In this document: positions 1 to 7,000 of the stretch, in pieces
Numbering within the stretch: position 1 is the stretch's first letter
Layout of the letters: every line of letters begins with the position of its first letter
DNA from: Alphaproteobacteria bacterium
GTDB taxonomy: Bacteria > Pseudomonadota > Alphaproteobacteria > Rhizobiales > Hyphomicrobiaceae
Assembly (NCBI GenBank): GCA_022600335.1
Contig: JAHZKN010000240.1
Coordinates: 1 to 8,979, forward strand
DNA length: 8,979 nucleotides
Direction: 5' to 3'
The notes under the pieces: generated by a model
Seen by the model: the letters and a program-made list of their open reading frames with translations, nothing else
Database searches by the model: none
What the model was told of the DNA's origin: nothing
Position numbers and translations under genes: made by a program

Positions 1-310
1 GTCCCCAACACAAACATTCGTGGGATGCTGGACAAGAATTTTTGCCGAAACCAGCCTGAAGTTTTTTTGCTCTTTGAGGTTTCGTCTGTCGAGAAAAGTT
101 CTTTACGCATATCCGCCGCACCAACTTGGATCAATAAATCTCCAGGAAAAGTATCGCAACCAGCCGTTCTTCTTGACCACGCTAGTTCTAACAGATTGTT
201 GAATTTGTTTTCAAGTTGGGGAGTGCTTCTGCATTATTAGATCAGGGCCTATTGTGGTTGCCATTGCTTTTATCTACCGTGCACAGCGATACAAATAGGG
301 AATTATTATA
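1..310. other. Left-edge region with no supported gene
   Basis: Both strands were read and no convincing coding region was found. Two short overlapping + frames (about 60-70 codons, starting near 20 and 25) have no recognisable motif and no clear ribosome binding site. A run of seven T lies at 62-68, but no GC-rich stem precedes it, so it is not called a terminator. The last bases (297-301, AGGGA) are the likely ribosome binding site of the gene starting at 311. A promoter for that gene probably lies here, but no -35/-10 pair stands out. Confidence 0.5.
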
Positions 311-985
311 ATGTCTTCAGCGGATGCTCCGGTCCTCATTGCGGCGCTCACAGCAATTGTCGGATTGTTTTCCCTGCTCAACGCCTTTGGCGTCGCGCTT
401 GTCACGCAACGGGCGGAACGCCGCGCGAAGGCGGTCGAAATTTATGATGAGTACTATTCGCCGGAAAATTACCGACGCGTTGTCCTGCCTGTCTTCTGCA
501 TCATGCTTAAATGGTGGCACTTGCCCGAGCCACAGCGGTCTGACTATCGCGCTGTTCTTCGCCGCGGCTGGATCGGTTTTGAAGCCGACGCGGACTCACT
601 CCTCGCCACCTATGTTGGCGCGGATTATTTGGGGGAAAATCCCAACCACGCGCATTTTCACAAAGTCGTCCCGAGTGAAGCCTTCACGGAGCATGAGTCC
701 CTGACAGTGTTTTTATACTTCTGGACAAAGGTCTATGAGCTACTTCATGCAGATGTGGTTGATCAGAAAACCGCACAGCGACTGCTCGCTGGACCCTACA
801 GTTATCTGGCAGATTTTATCAAAGAATACAGAGAAGACATCGCACAGCATGCAACGTCAGATGATTTGCCTCCATGGCACCACGCCACCCAAGAGCTCGA
901 TAAGCTGTTGCTTGACACCGCAACCTCTACGCCAAAGTCCTACACCGCTTCACCGGCAACAAAGCCACTCGCCCAGGCCCATTGA
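311..985 (+). CDS. Hypothetical protein with one N-terminal membrane helix
   Basis: The product is 224 aa and I do not recognise it. Residues about 8-31 form a single hydrophobic segment (VLIAALTAIVGLFSLLNAFG and onward), followed at once by an Arg-rich stretch (QRAERRAK). This predicts a membrane anchor with the rest of the protein in the cytoplasm. The remainder looks largely helical and rich in aromatic residues (EIYDEYYSPENYRR, FLYFWTKVYELLH). The pattern around 'FLYFWTKVYELLHADVVDQ' resembles the layout of small membrane-anchored helical proteins such as DUF4760-like families, but that is a loose comparison and not an assignment. The ATG has AGGGA nine bases upstream. The gene stands alone on the + strand, and its last 46 bp overlap the end of the opposing flavoprotein gene. 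The low-complexity C-terminal tail (about residues 200-224, Thr/Ser/Ala/Pro-rich) coincides with that overlap. Confidence 0.75.
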   Translation: MSSADAPVLIAALTAIVGLFSLLNAFGVALVTQRAERRAKAVEIYDEYYSPENYRRVVLPVFCIMLKWWHLPEPQRSDYRAVLRRGWIGFEADADSLLATYVGADYLGENPNHAHFHKVVPSEAFTEHESLTVFLYFWTKVYELLHADVVDQKTAQRLLAGPYSYLADFIKEYREDIAQHATSDDLPPWHHATQELDKLLLDTATSTPKSYTASPATKPLAQAH

Positions 986-2151
986 AAATTATAACCGCCA
1001 AGCCAACCGGTGACGTCAACAGCTTCGCCAATACAATAGAGCCCCGGCACCTTCGTCGCCTGCATGTCCTTGCTCGACAACTCCGACGTTGCAATACCAC
1101 CAGCCGTGACTTCCGCCTTGGCGTACCCTTCGCTTCCCGTTGGTTGGAACGACCAGTGCCGCAGCCGCGCGTCGATGCTGTCCAACGTCAGGTCGGGAAT
1201 GTTTGCGAACTCACTGCGCACATTCAACTGTTCGCCCAACACATCCGCGAGACGTTTTGGCAACGACGAAGCGAGTACCTGCTGCAGTTTTGCCTTAGGT
1301 CGTGCGCGCTTGGCGGCAAGCAATAATTCCGCCGGCGCTTCGGGAAGGAAGTTGACAACAATCTGATCACCGGGATGCCAATAGGATGAAACCTGCAAAA
1401 CTGCCGGGCCCGACATACCTTTATGGGTGAACAAAGCTGCCTCGCGAAATGCCGTTTTGCCAACCGACACAACCGCCTCAAAAGCAACGCCGGTCAGAGC
1501 GCGAAAGGGTGCCTGCTCGTCGCCAAGCGTCAACGGCACTAAGGCCGGGCGCGGGGTGATCACGTCGAGATCAAATTGTCGGGCAACCTCATAAGCAAAC
1601 CCCGTCGCACCCATTTTGGGGATCGATGGACCACCAGTTGCCAACACCAAAGCCGGCGCCACCACAGTTGCCTGCGATGCCGCGCCTGGTGACGTTGTCA
1701 CCGTAAAGTTTCCGTCGCGGTGGCGGATCGACGTGATCGATTGTCCCAACCGGACTTCAGCACCTCCTTCAGCGCAGCTCGTCATGAGCATGTCGACAAT
1801 TTGTTTGGCCGAGCCGTCGCAGAACAACTGGCCAAGCGTTTTTTCGTGCCAGGCGATGTTGTGCGCATCAACGAGCGCAATAAAGTCAGCTGCGGTGTAG
1901 CGGGCGAGCGCAGATTTGGCAAAATGCGGATTGGAGGAAAGAAACCGTTCCGCATGCATATCACGGTTGGTGAAATTGCACCGCCCGCCGCCAGAGATGA
2001 GAATTTTCTTGCCCGGTTGCTCCGCATGATCAATCACGATCACACGTTTGCCGCGCTTCGCTGCCACACCCGCACACATCAGTCCGGCACCACCTGCTCC
2101 CAGAATGATGACGTCGCATGAGGATTGTTTCTTATGAGAGTTGCGTGACAT
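940..2151 (-). CDS. HI0933/BaiN-family FAD-dependent oxidoreductase
   Basis: The product is 403 aa, the usual length for the HI0933/YhiN/BaiN flavoprotein family, also annotated as 'aminoacetone oxidase family FAD-binding enzyme'. An N-terminal Rossmann FAD site is visible: beta strand DVIILGAGGAG (residues 13-23, with the GxGxxG glycines at 18-23) and the acidic end of beta-2 at D41. The family hallmark GKKILISGGGRCNFTN occupies residues 47-62. A second FAD contact, GEAVDVTGWLGGYN, lies at 375-388 near the C-terminus. The protein is probably a soluble cytoplasmic flavoenzyme. The substrate cannot be read from the sequence: BaiN itself reduces bile-acid intermediates in gut clostridia, which is unlikely to be the role here. 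The ATG start gives MSRNSHKKQSS before the first strand, and no strong Shine-Dalgarno is seen (a GGAG lies about 16 bases upstream). The gene follows the DUF2155 gene after 46 bp on the same strand, so co-transcription is possible. Its 3' end overlaps the opposing gene at 311-985. Confidence 0.93.
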   Translation of the reverse strand: MSRNSHKKQSSCDVIILGAGGAGLMCAGVAAKRGKRVIVIDHAEQPGKKILISGGGRCNFTNRDMHAERFLSSNPHFAKSALARYTAADFIALVDAHNIAWHEKTLGQLFCDGSAKQIVDMLMTSCAEGGAEVRLGQSITSIRHRDGNFTVTTSPGAASQATVVAPALVLATGGPSIPKMGATGFAYEVARQFDLDVITPRPALVPLTLGDEQAPFRALTGVAFEAVVSVGKTAFREAALFTHKGMSGPAVLQVSSYWHPGDQIVVNFLPEAPAELLLAAKRARPKAKLQQVLASSLPKRLADVLGEQLNVRSEFANIPDLTLDSIDARLRHWSFQPTGSEGYAKAEVTAGGIATSELSSKDMQATKVPGLYCIGEAVDVTGWLGGYNFQWAWASGFVAGEAV

Positions 2152-2197
2152 GTTTGACGACGGCCGACTCCGCGTTGTTCGAAGTCAGGTCACACAT

Positions 2198-2746
2198 CTA
2201 TCGCCGAATACGCCGGCGCCGCGGCGCCGGCTGCCGACGCGTATTGCCTGCCTCACCAGCAGCAGCGCCCGCATCGACCTGACTGCCAAGCGCACCTTGG
2301 GCCGGGCCTTTGCACCCCGTCAGCCACACATCAAAAACAGGATGCTCAACAGCGTTTAGGCCCGGGCTTTCAGCAAACATCCAACCAGAAAAAATGCGCG
2401 CCTCGCTGCCGTCCAATTGCAGCTCATCCACCTGCACAAAGGTTGTCGTTTTGGGCTGATCTGTGGCCGGGCTCGTATAGCAAATCCGTGGCGTGACCTT
2501 GAGTGCCGCAAACGTTGTGGTTTCACCGATCGGAATTTCAAGCTTCTCGATGGTGGCTGTCACTTTGTCGAGCGCAGAAAAAACCGCTACGGCATTTTCG
2601 ACGCGCTGGTCATAGCCGCGCTGTGTCGGTGGTCGATAATCCTGACCGCCAGCAATCGGAACACTGATCACAGCTGCAACGCAAGTGAGCGCACCCAGCA
2701 CGCATCCCGTCCGCACCCATTTCAATGCATGTAAGTCCAAGCTCAC
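2198..2746 (-). CDS. DUF2155-domain envelope protein
   Basis: The core matches the alphaproteobacterial DUF2155 family as I know it: 'ALDKVTATIEKLEIPIGE', then a segment ending in 'VTPRICYTSP', then the hallmark 'FSGWMFAESPGLNAVEHP' followed by 'VFDVWLTGC'. The function of the family is unknown. A hydrophobic segment (CVLGALTCVAAVISVPIAGG) near the N-terminus looks like a signal peptide or anchor, so the domain probably sits in the periplasm. The start is uncertain because no in-frame ATG exists. The longest frame begins with TTG at 2830 (210 aa). I prefer GTG at 2746 (182 aa), which places the hydrophobic segment close to the N-terminus. GTG or TTG codons slightly further in are also possible. 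After the domain comes a Gln/Ala/Gly stretch and an Arg-rich tail (RRQPAPRRRRIRR), part of which is encoded by a perfect palindrome. The gene lies downstream of NDUFA12 and upstream of the flavoprotein on the same strand. In many alphaproteobacteria NDUFA12, DUF2155 and aat lie together; aat is not seen here. Confidence 0.85.
   Translation of the reverse strand: MSLDLHALKWVRTGCVLGALTCVAAVISVPIAGGQDYRPPTQRGYDQRVENAVAVFSALDKVTATIEKLEIPIGETTTFAALKVTPRICYTSPATDQPKTTTFVQVDELQLDGSEARIFSGWMFAESPGLNAVEHPVFDVWLTGCKGPAQGALGSQVDAGAAAGEAGNTRRQPAPRRRRIRR
2212..2231. repeat. Perfect 20-bp GC palindrome at the end of the DUF2155 gene
   Basis: The sequence gccggcgccgcggcgccggc equals its own reverse complement over all 20 bases. 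It lies inside the last codons of the DUF2155 gene, about a dozen bases from the stop codon at 2198-2200, and encodes part of its Pro/Ala/Arg tail. Outer arms AATACG (2207-2212) and CGTATT (2240-2245) are also inverted, although the bases between are not symmetrical. In RNA it could fold into a stem, but no T-run follows on either strand, so a terminator is not claimed. Confidence 0.7.
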
Positions 2747-2803
2747 CGTCCGAGTTGTCCCGTTTGAATTCACCTGATGAAATACGCACCCGATTGCGTA
2801 ACA

Positions 2804-2826
2804 CTTATAACTCAACCCAGTACCAT
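2804..2826 (-). promoter_or_regulatory. Weak candidate promoter for the DUF2155 gene
   Basis: On the - strand a TATAAG hexamer (2809-2804) lies 15-16 bases downstream of a TTTGCA/TTGCAT sequence (about 2830-2825), suggesting a sigma-70-like pair. Transcription would start near 2797, downstream of the TTG codon at 2830 and about 50 bases before the GTG at 2746. If real, this promoter would exclude the longest reading of the DUF2155 gene. The match to consensus is modest and the spacing slightly short, so this is only a suggestion. Confidence 0.25.
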
Positions 2827-2843
2827 GCAAATCTTGGCATGGT
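2822..2843. repeat. Inverted repeat ACCATGC-N8-GCATGGT
   Basis: ACCATGC (2822-2828) and GCATGGT (2837-2843) are perfect inverted 7-mers around an 8-base spacer. They lie between the NDUFA12 and DUF2155 genes, just upstream of the candidate promoter. A second, looser inverted pair, TGTCAC (2862-2867) and GTGACA (2887-2892), lies next to it with 19 bases between. Either could be an operator half-site pair or an RNA stem, and I cannot name a regulator. Confidence 0.4.
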
Positions 2844-2966
2844 CCCGGTTGTTCAGCTGACTGTCACACGCAACAGAATACAACCTGTGACATGGACACT
2901 CTGCTAGCGAAAGAGGCACGAACAAGGCTGCCCACTGTAAGGTGAAACGATTTCGCCGCCCTGCGC

Positions 2967-3365
2967 CTACTTTGGTGTCCATGGTGTGTAGTCACCGGTC
3001 GCTTTGGGGCGTGATTGTGGAGTTAAAATCGAACCCGGAGGCCGCCAGGCTTGTGGTGTGCCAGTGTGGTTTGCCTGGTGGGGCTTTTGCCACGGCTTAG
3101 GCTGATAGCCATCGTCAACGGGCGGAGTATCGGTGGTGTAGTGCAGCCAGCCATGCCACTCAGCTGGCACCTGCGAAGCTTCTGCCAAATCGCGATAGAT
3201 CACCCAGCGCCGTGGCTGCCCTAACGGACCAACGCCTTTCGACTGCACGTAATAACAATTGCCGAAGTCATCTTCGCCAACCTTGATGCCGCGCAGCGCC
3301 GTGTAAATGCGGTTCGACCACGTCGTTCCACCCCACCAACTAAACACTTCGCTGACGATGCTCAT
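2967..3365 (-). CDS. NADH:ubiquinone oxidoreductase NDUFA12-family subunit
   Basis: The product is 132 aa. It is a homologue of the mitochondrial complex I accessory subunit NDUFA12 (B17.2), which in alphaproteobacteria is an accessory part of the respiratory NADH dehydrogenase on the cytoplasmic side of the membrane. Family signatures are clear: an N-terminal 'FSWWGGTTWSNRIYTALRG', then 'VGEDDFGNCYY', 'RRWVIYRDL', the hallmark EWHGWLHYTTDTPP at residues 69-82, then 'KPHQANHTGTPQAWRPPGS', and an aromatic end, DYTPWTPK. The frame can be extended upstream to a GTG at 3428. I chose the ATG at 3365 because it gives the usual family N-terminus (MSIVSEVF...) and length, and because AGGA lies nine bases before it (3375-3378). 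The 21 extra residues of the longer reading look unlike the family. The neighbouring DUF2155 gene on the same strand fits a common alphaproteobacterial arrangement. The nuo operon itself is not in the window. Confidence 0.95.
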   Translation of the reverse strand: MSIVSEVFSWWGGTTWSNRIYTALRGIKVGEDDFGNCYYVQSKGVGPLGQPRRWVIYRDLAEASQVPAEWHGWLHYTTDTPPVDDGYQPKPWQKPHQANHTGTPQAWRPPGSILTPQSRPKATGDYTPWTPK

Positions 3366-3374
3366 GGCCGAATA

Positions 3375-3378
3375 TCCT
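3375..3378 (-). promoter_or_regulatory. Ribosome binding site that fixes the NDUFA12 start
   Basis: On the - strand AGGA lies nine bases before the ATG at 3365. The alternative GTG at 3428 has no comparable purine-rich site, so this supports the shorter 132-aa protein. Confidence 0.6.
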
Positions 3379-3627
3379 GGATCTGATGACACCAATGATG
3401 GGTGCGATTTGCGCTTGGCGTAGCGCACACCGAGGCAACCTGTCCAGCAAAGCCCCCTGAGATGTGATTTTGCAACACACGTCGTCAGCGGAATCGGTCT
3501 AGACTTTTTTCTCGCGCAGCATAGCGACCATCAAAGTGCGTTTTTCGCAGCCCTTCAAAACACCGTGCCCCTGGCAAACCCAGCAACCACGCCGATTTTC
3601 GAGCGGCGGGTCCACAGGTTGCACACA

Positions 3628-3643
3628 CCCCTACATGTTGACG
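3628..3643. promoter_or_regulatory. NrdR-like box 1 upstream of nrdJ
   Basis: The 16-mer ccccTACATGTTGacg fits the NrdR-box consensus (acaCwAtATaTwGtgt) at about 9 of 16 positions, including the central C-w-A-n-A-T-n-T-w-G core. It is the weaker of two sites. It is a near-copy of box 2, with 13 of 15 bases shared (CACCCCTAYATGTWG at 3626-3640 and 3658-3672). It overlaps a TTGACG sequence that could be the -35 element of nrdJ. NrdR is the zinc-finger, ATP-cone repressor that controls ribonucleotide reductase genes in most bacteria. Confidence 0.6.
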
Positions 3644-3668
3644 TTGGTTGCCTCTGCCACCCCTATAT
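3638..3668 (+). promoter_or_regulatory. Candidate nrdJ promoter
   Basis: TTGACG (3638-3643) is a good -35 match. CTATAT or CCTATA (starting 3662-3663) is a possible -10, giving a spacer of 18-19 bases, slightly long. The -35 falls inside NrdR-like box 1 and the -10 inside box 2, which fits a repressed promoter. Transcription would start near 3675, leaving a leader of about 320 nt before the nrdJ ATG. A nearer second promoter cannot be excluded. Confidence 0.45.
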
Positions 3669-3675
3669 GTAGTGA
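3660..3675. promoter_or_regulatory. NrdR-like box 2 upstream of nrdJ
   Basis: The 16-mer ccccTATATGTAGTGa matches the NrdR-box consensus at 12 of 16 positions, including the core CTATATGTAGTG. It starts exactly 32 bp after box 1, which is close to three helical turns. Published comparative work describes NrdR sites as tandem pairs at this kind of spacing, so both copies face the same side of the DNA. The box overlaps the candidate -10 element, so bound NrdR would block RNA polymerase. Confidence 0.75.
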
Positions 3676-3820
3676 TTTTCGCATCGAATCGGCCTACCTT
3701 CAAAAATGAAATGCACAGCCGCTTTTTGGCTGTGCGGCGTAACTATCACACAAGCGTTTGTTTGACCGATCTGGCCGGTTGGCTGGATACGGGGCTGGTG
3801 CGTGGTCACAGTGTGGCTCC

Positions 3821-3838
3821 AATGCCTTTTCGGGCATT
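3821..3838 (+). repeat. Short stem-loop in the nrdJ leader
   Basis: AATGCC (3821-3826) and GGCATT (3833-3838) form a perfect 6-bp stem with loop TTTTCG. No T-run follows, so it is unlikely to be a simple intrinsic terminator. The B12-box and core sequences expected of a cobalamin riboswitch were looked for around it and not seen. Confidence 0.35.
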
Positions 3839-3991
3839 TGAGATGAGTCATTTGGGGGCCAGAGGGACGTAGCGGCGAAGTTTATGTGGCGTTTCAGCAA
3901 AAAAAATCGCGGCCAGGGCGCAAACACGCTGTGGCGCAAGACAGAAACTTTGATGCTGGCGCGCTCGGCGGGCGGCATCTCGGAAACGACC

Positions 3992-3996
3992 GGGGA
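3992..3996 (+). promoter_or_regulatory. Ribosome binding site of nrdJ
   Basis: GGGGA lies five bases before the ATG at 4002. The reading frame has a stop at 3951-3953 and no better start codon in between, so 4002 is well supported. Confidence 0.6.
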
Positions 3997-4001
3997 CACG
4001 A

Positions 4002-7000
4002 ATGAAAATTACACGGCGCTTCACACAAGCCGGACACTCACCTTACGAGACCATCCCTTTCCGCACCGCCACATCTGAGATCAAGAATCCAGACGGCTCG
4101 ATTGTCTTTCAGCTCAAAGATTTTGATGTTCCTGAACACTGGAGCCAGGTTGCCTCAGATATTTTGGCGCAGAAGTATTTCCGCAAGGCGGGCGTCCCCC
4201 GCTATCTGAGAAAGTGTGAAGAGACGCAGGTGCCATCCTGGCTGTGGCGCTCCACGGCCGATAAAAATCAACTACAAAACCTGCCGCAAGACGAACAGAC
4301 AACAGGCGAGCATGATGCGCGGCAAGTGTTTGATCGCCTGGCGGGTACATGGACCTACTGGGGCTGGAAGGGTGGCTATTTCACAACCGAAGACGACGCG
4401 CAGGCGTTCTTTGATGAGATGCGCTACATGCTCGCCATGCAAATGGCGGCGCCAAACAGCCCGCAATGGTTTAACACCGGCTTGCATTGGGCGTATGGCA
4501 TTGATGGACCGGGTCAAGGCCACTTCTATGTCGACCACGAAACCGGCGAGCTGACACGCTCCGCCTCAGCCTATGAACATCCCCAACCGCATGCCTGCTT
4601 TATCCAGTCTGTTGAAGATGATCTGGTCAATGAAAATGGCATCATGGATTTGTGGGTGCGCGAAGCGCGTTTGTTTAAGTACGGCTCTGGCACGGGGTCT
4701 AACTTTTCCAAAGTGCGCGGTGCCAACGAGAACCTGTCTGGTGGCGGGCGCTCATCTGGCCTGATGAGCTTCTTGAAGATTGGCGATCGCGCCGCCGGCG
4801 CCATCAAGTCTGGTGGCACGACCCGGCGGGCTGCAAAAATGGTGGTCGTCGATGTCGATCATCCAGACATTGAAGATTACATCAACTGGAAGGTCAAAGA
4901 AGAGCAGAAAGTTGCAGCCCTCGTTGCCGGATCAAAGATCTGCCAAAAACGGCTGAAGGCAGTCATCAAAGCGTGCATCAATTGCGAAGCAGATGGTGGC
5001 GATTGTTTTGATGCCACTAAAAACCCAGCCCTCAAGCGCGCCATCAAGGAAGCCCGGCGCGATCAGGTGCCACAAAATTACATCCTGCGTGTGATCCAAT
5101 TTGCCAAGCAGGGCTACACCGACATTGATTTTCAAACCTACGATACCGACTGGGATTCAGAAGCCTACCTGACAGTGTCCGGGCAGAATTCCAACAACTC
5201 GGTACGGGTCACCGACGAGTTTCTTGATGCCGTCGAAGCCGATACCGACTGGGAGCTGACCGCGCGCAAATCTGGTGAGCCAACCAAGACCATTAGCGCC
5301 CGCCATTTGTGGGAACAAATCGGACATGCCGCGTGGGCATCTGCTGACCCTGGCATCCAATTTCACACGACAATCAATGATTGGCACACCTGCCCGCAAT
5401 CTGGTCCCATCCGTGCGTCCAACCCCTGTTCTGAATACATGTTCTTGGACGATACAGCGTGCAATCTTGCCTCGCTCAACTTGATGCAGTTCCAACGCAC
5501 CGATCGCTCATTTGATATCCAAAGCTTTGAACATGCTTGCCGGTTGTGGACCATTGTACTGGAAACATCGGTTCTGATGGAGCAGTTCCCATCCCGTCAA
5601 ATCGCTGAGTTGTCGTACCGCTATCGCACGCTTGGCCTGGGCTTTGCCAACATCGGTGGCTTGCTGATGGCCAATGGCATTGCCTACGATTCCGATGAGG
5701 GACGTGCGATCTGCGGTGCCATCTCAGCCATTATGACCGGCACAAGCTATGCAACATCGGCAGAGATCGCGAGTGAGCTTGGTGCGTTTCCTGGTTATGA
5801 GGATAACGCACAGGACATGCTGCGCGTGATGCGCAACCACCGCCGTGCGGCCTATGGCGAAAGCAAGGGCTATGAAGATTTGTCAACGCCGCCGGTGCCG
5901 CTGGATCATGCCAATTGCCCGGACCGGTTCCTAGTCGAAGCCGCCATGCGCGCCTGGGACAAGGCCGTTGAAACGGGTGAACAATACGGCTACCGCAACG
6001 CGCAAGCGACCGTCATCGCACCAACAGGCACCATTGGTTTGGTGATGGACTGCGATACCACAGGCATTGAACCAGACTTTGCGCTGGTGAAGTTTAAAAA
6101 GCTCGCCGGCGGCGGTTATTTCAAAATTATCAATCGTGCAGTCCCACAAGCATTGCGTGGCCTCGGCTACAGCGAAATGGAAATCGCAGAGATTGAAGCT
6201 TATGCCGTCGGACATGGCACGTTGGCACAGGCTCCGGCCATCAATCACACAACGCTAAAAGCCAACGGCTTCACCGATGAAACGATTGCCAACATTGAAG
6301 CCGGGCTCGCAACAGCCTTTGACATCAAGTTTGTGTTCAACCGTTGGACACTTGGCGACGCGTTTTTGACCGAAACCCTAGGCGCTTCCAAAGAACAATT
6401 GGACGATCCAGCCTTTGATCTTCTGACCCACTTGGGCTTCACGCGGGAAGATATTGAAGACGCCAATGAACATGTTTGCGGTGCCATGACGCTCGAAGGA
6501 GCACCGCATCTCAGGCAAGAACATCTGCCGATCTTTGATTGCGCCAATCCGTGCGGTCGCAAAGGCCGGCGCTATCTATCGGTTGAAAGCCACATCTACA
6601 TGATGGCGGCTGCGCAACCGTTCATCTCTGGCGCCATTTCAAAAACCATCAACATGCCCAACGACGCCACCGTTGAGGACTGTAAAGCCAGCTATCAGCT
6701 GTCGTGGCGTCTGGCGCTCAAGGCCAATGCGCTTTATCGCGACGGATCAAAGCTCTCACAGCCTTTGAATGCGCAAGTCCTCGGTGAGGATGAAGACGTT
6801 CAGGAAGAAACTGCAGAAGCGATCCTGGCTGACAAACCCATGACAGTGCGCACCGAAGTGGTTGCAGAACGCATTGTCGAGCGGATCATTGAGCGCGAAC
6901 GTGCGCAAGAACGCAAAAAACTGCCAGGACGGCGTAAGGGCTATACGCAAAAGGCATCTGTTGGGGGCCACAAGGTCTACCTCAGAACCGGCGAATACGA

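Larger units (their letters stand above)
3366..4001. other. Divergent intergenic region between NDUFA12 and nrdJ
   Basis: This 636-bp region separates the - strand NDUFA12 gene from the + strand nrdJ gene. The part from about 3626 to 3675 holds the NrdR-like boxes and a candidate nrdJ promoter, described separately. The part from 3379 to 3625 must hold the NDUFA12 promoter, but no clear -35/-10 pair stands out. An 8-bp palindrome GTCTAGAC (3497-3504) is followed by a T-run on the + strand, but it is too short to call a terminator. The part from 3676 to 4001 would be the nrdJ leader. Short open frames occur on both strands (for example 3485-3703 on the - strand and 3884-4078 on the + strand), without recognisable products. 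Confidence 0.6.

Noticed and set aside
20..240. Two overlapping short + frames at the left edge
   Set aside because: No motif, no convincing ribosome binding site and atypical composition (many Ser/Phe/Leu, as expected of non-coding AT-richer DNA).
3497..3510. GTCTAGAC palindrome followed by a T-run, as a possible terminator
   Set aside because: The palindrome leaves no loop and only 4 bp per arm, too weak for a terminator, and no + strand gene ends upstream of it.
3485..3703. A 72-codon - strand frame between NDUFA12 and nrdJ, with an Arg-rich end
   Set aside because: It opens with TTG, has no ribosome binding site, covers the NrdR-like boxes and candidate nrdJ promoter on the other strand, and shows no recognisable motif.
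3676..4001. Cobalamin riboswitch before the B12-dependent reductase
   Set aside because: The B12-box and core sequences I would expect were not found by eye. NrdR control explains the upstream signals better. A covariance-model search would settle it.
3884..4078. A 64-codon + frame beginning with ATG and overlapping the nrdJ start
   Set aside because: It has only a weak purine-rich site, and its second half lies out of frame inside nrdJ. It is noted as a possible upstream frame in the nrdJ leader but not called as a gene.
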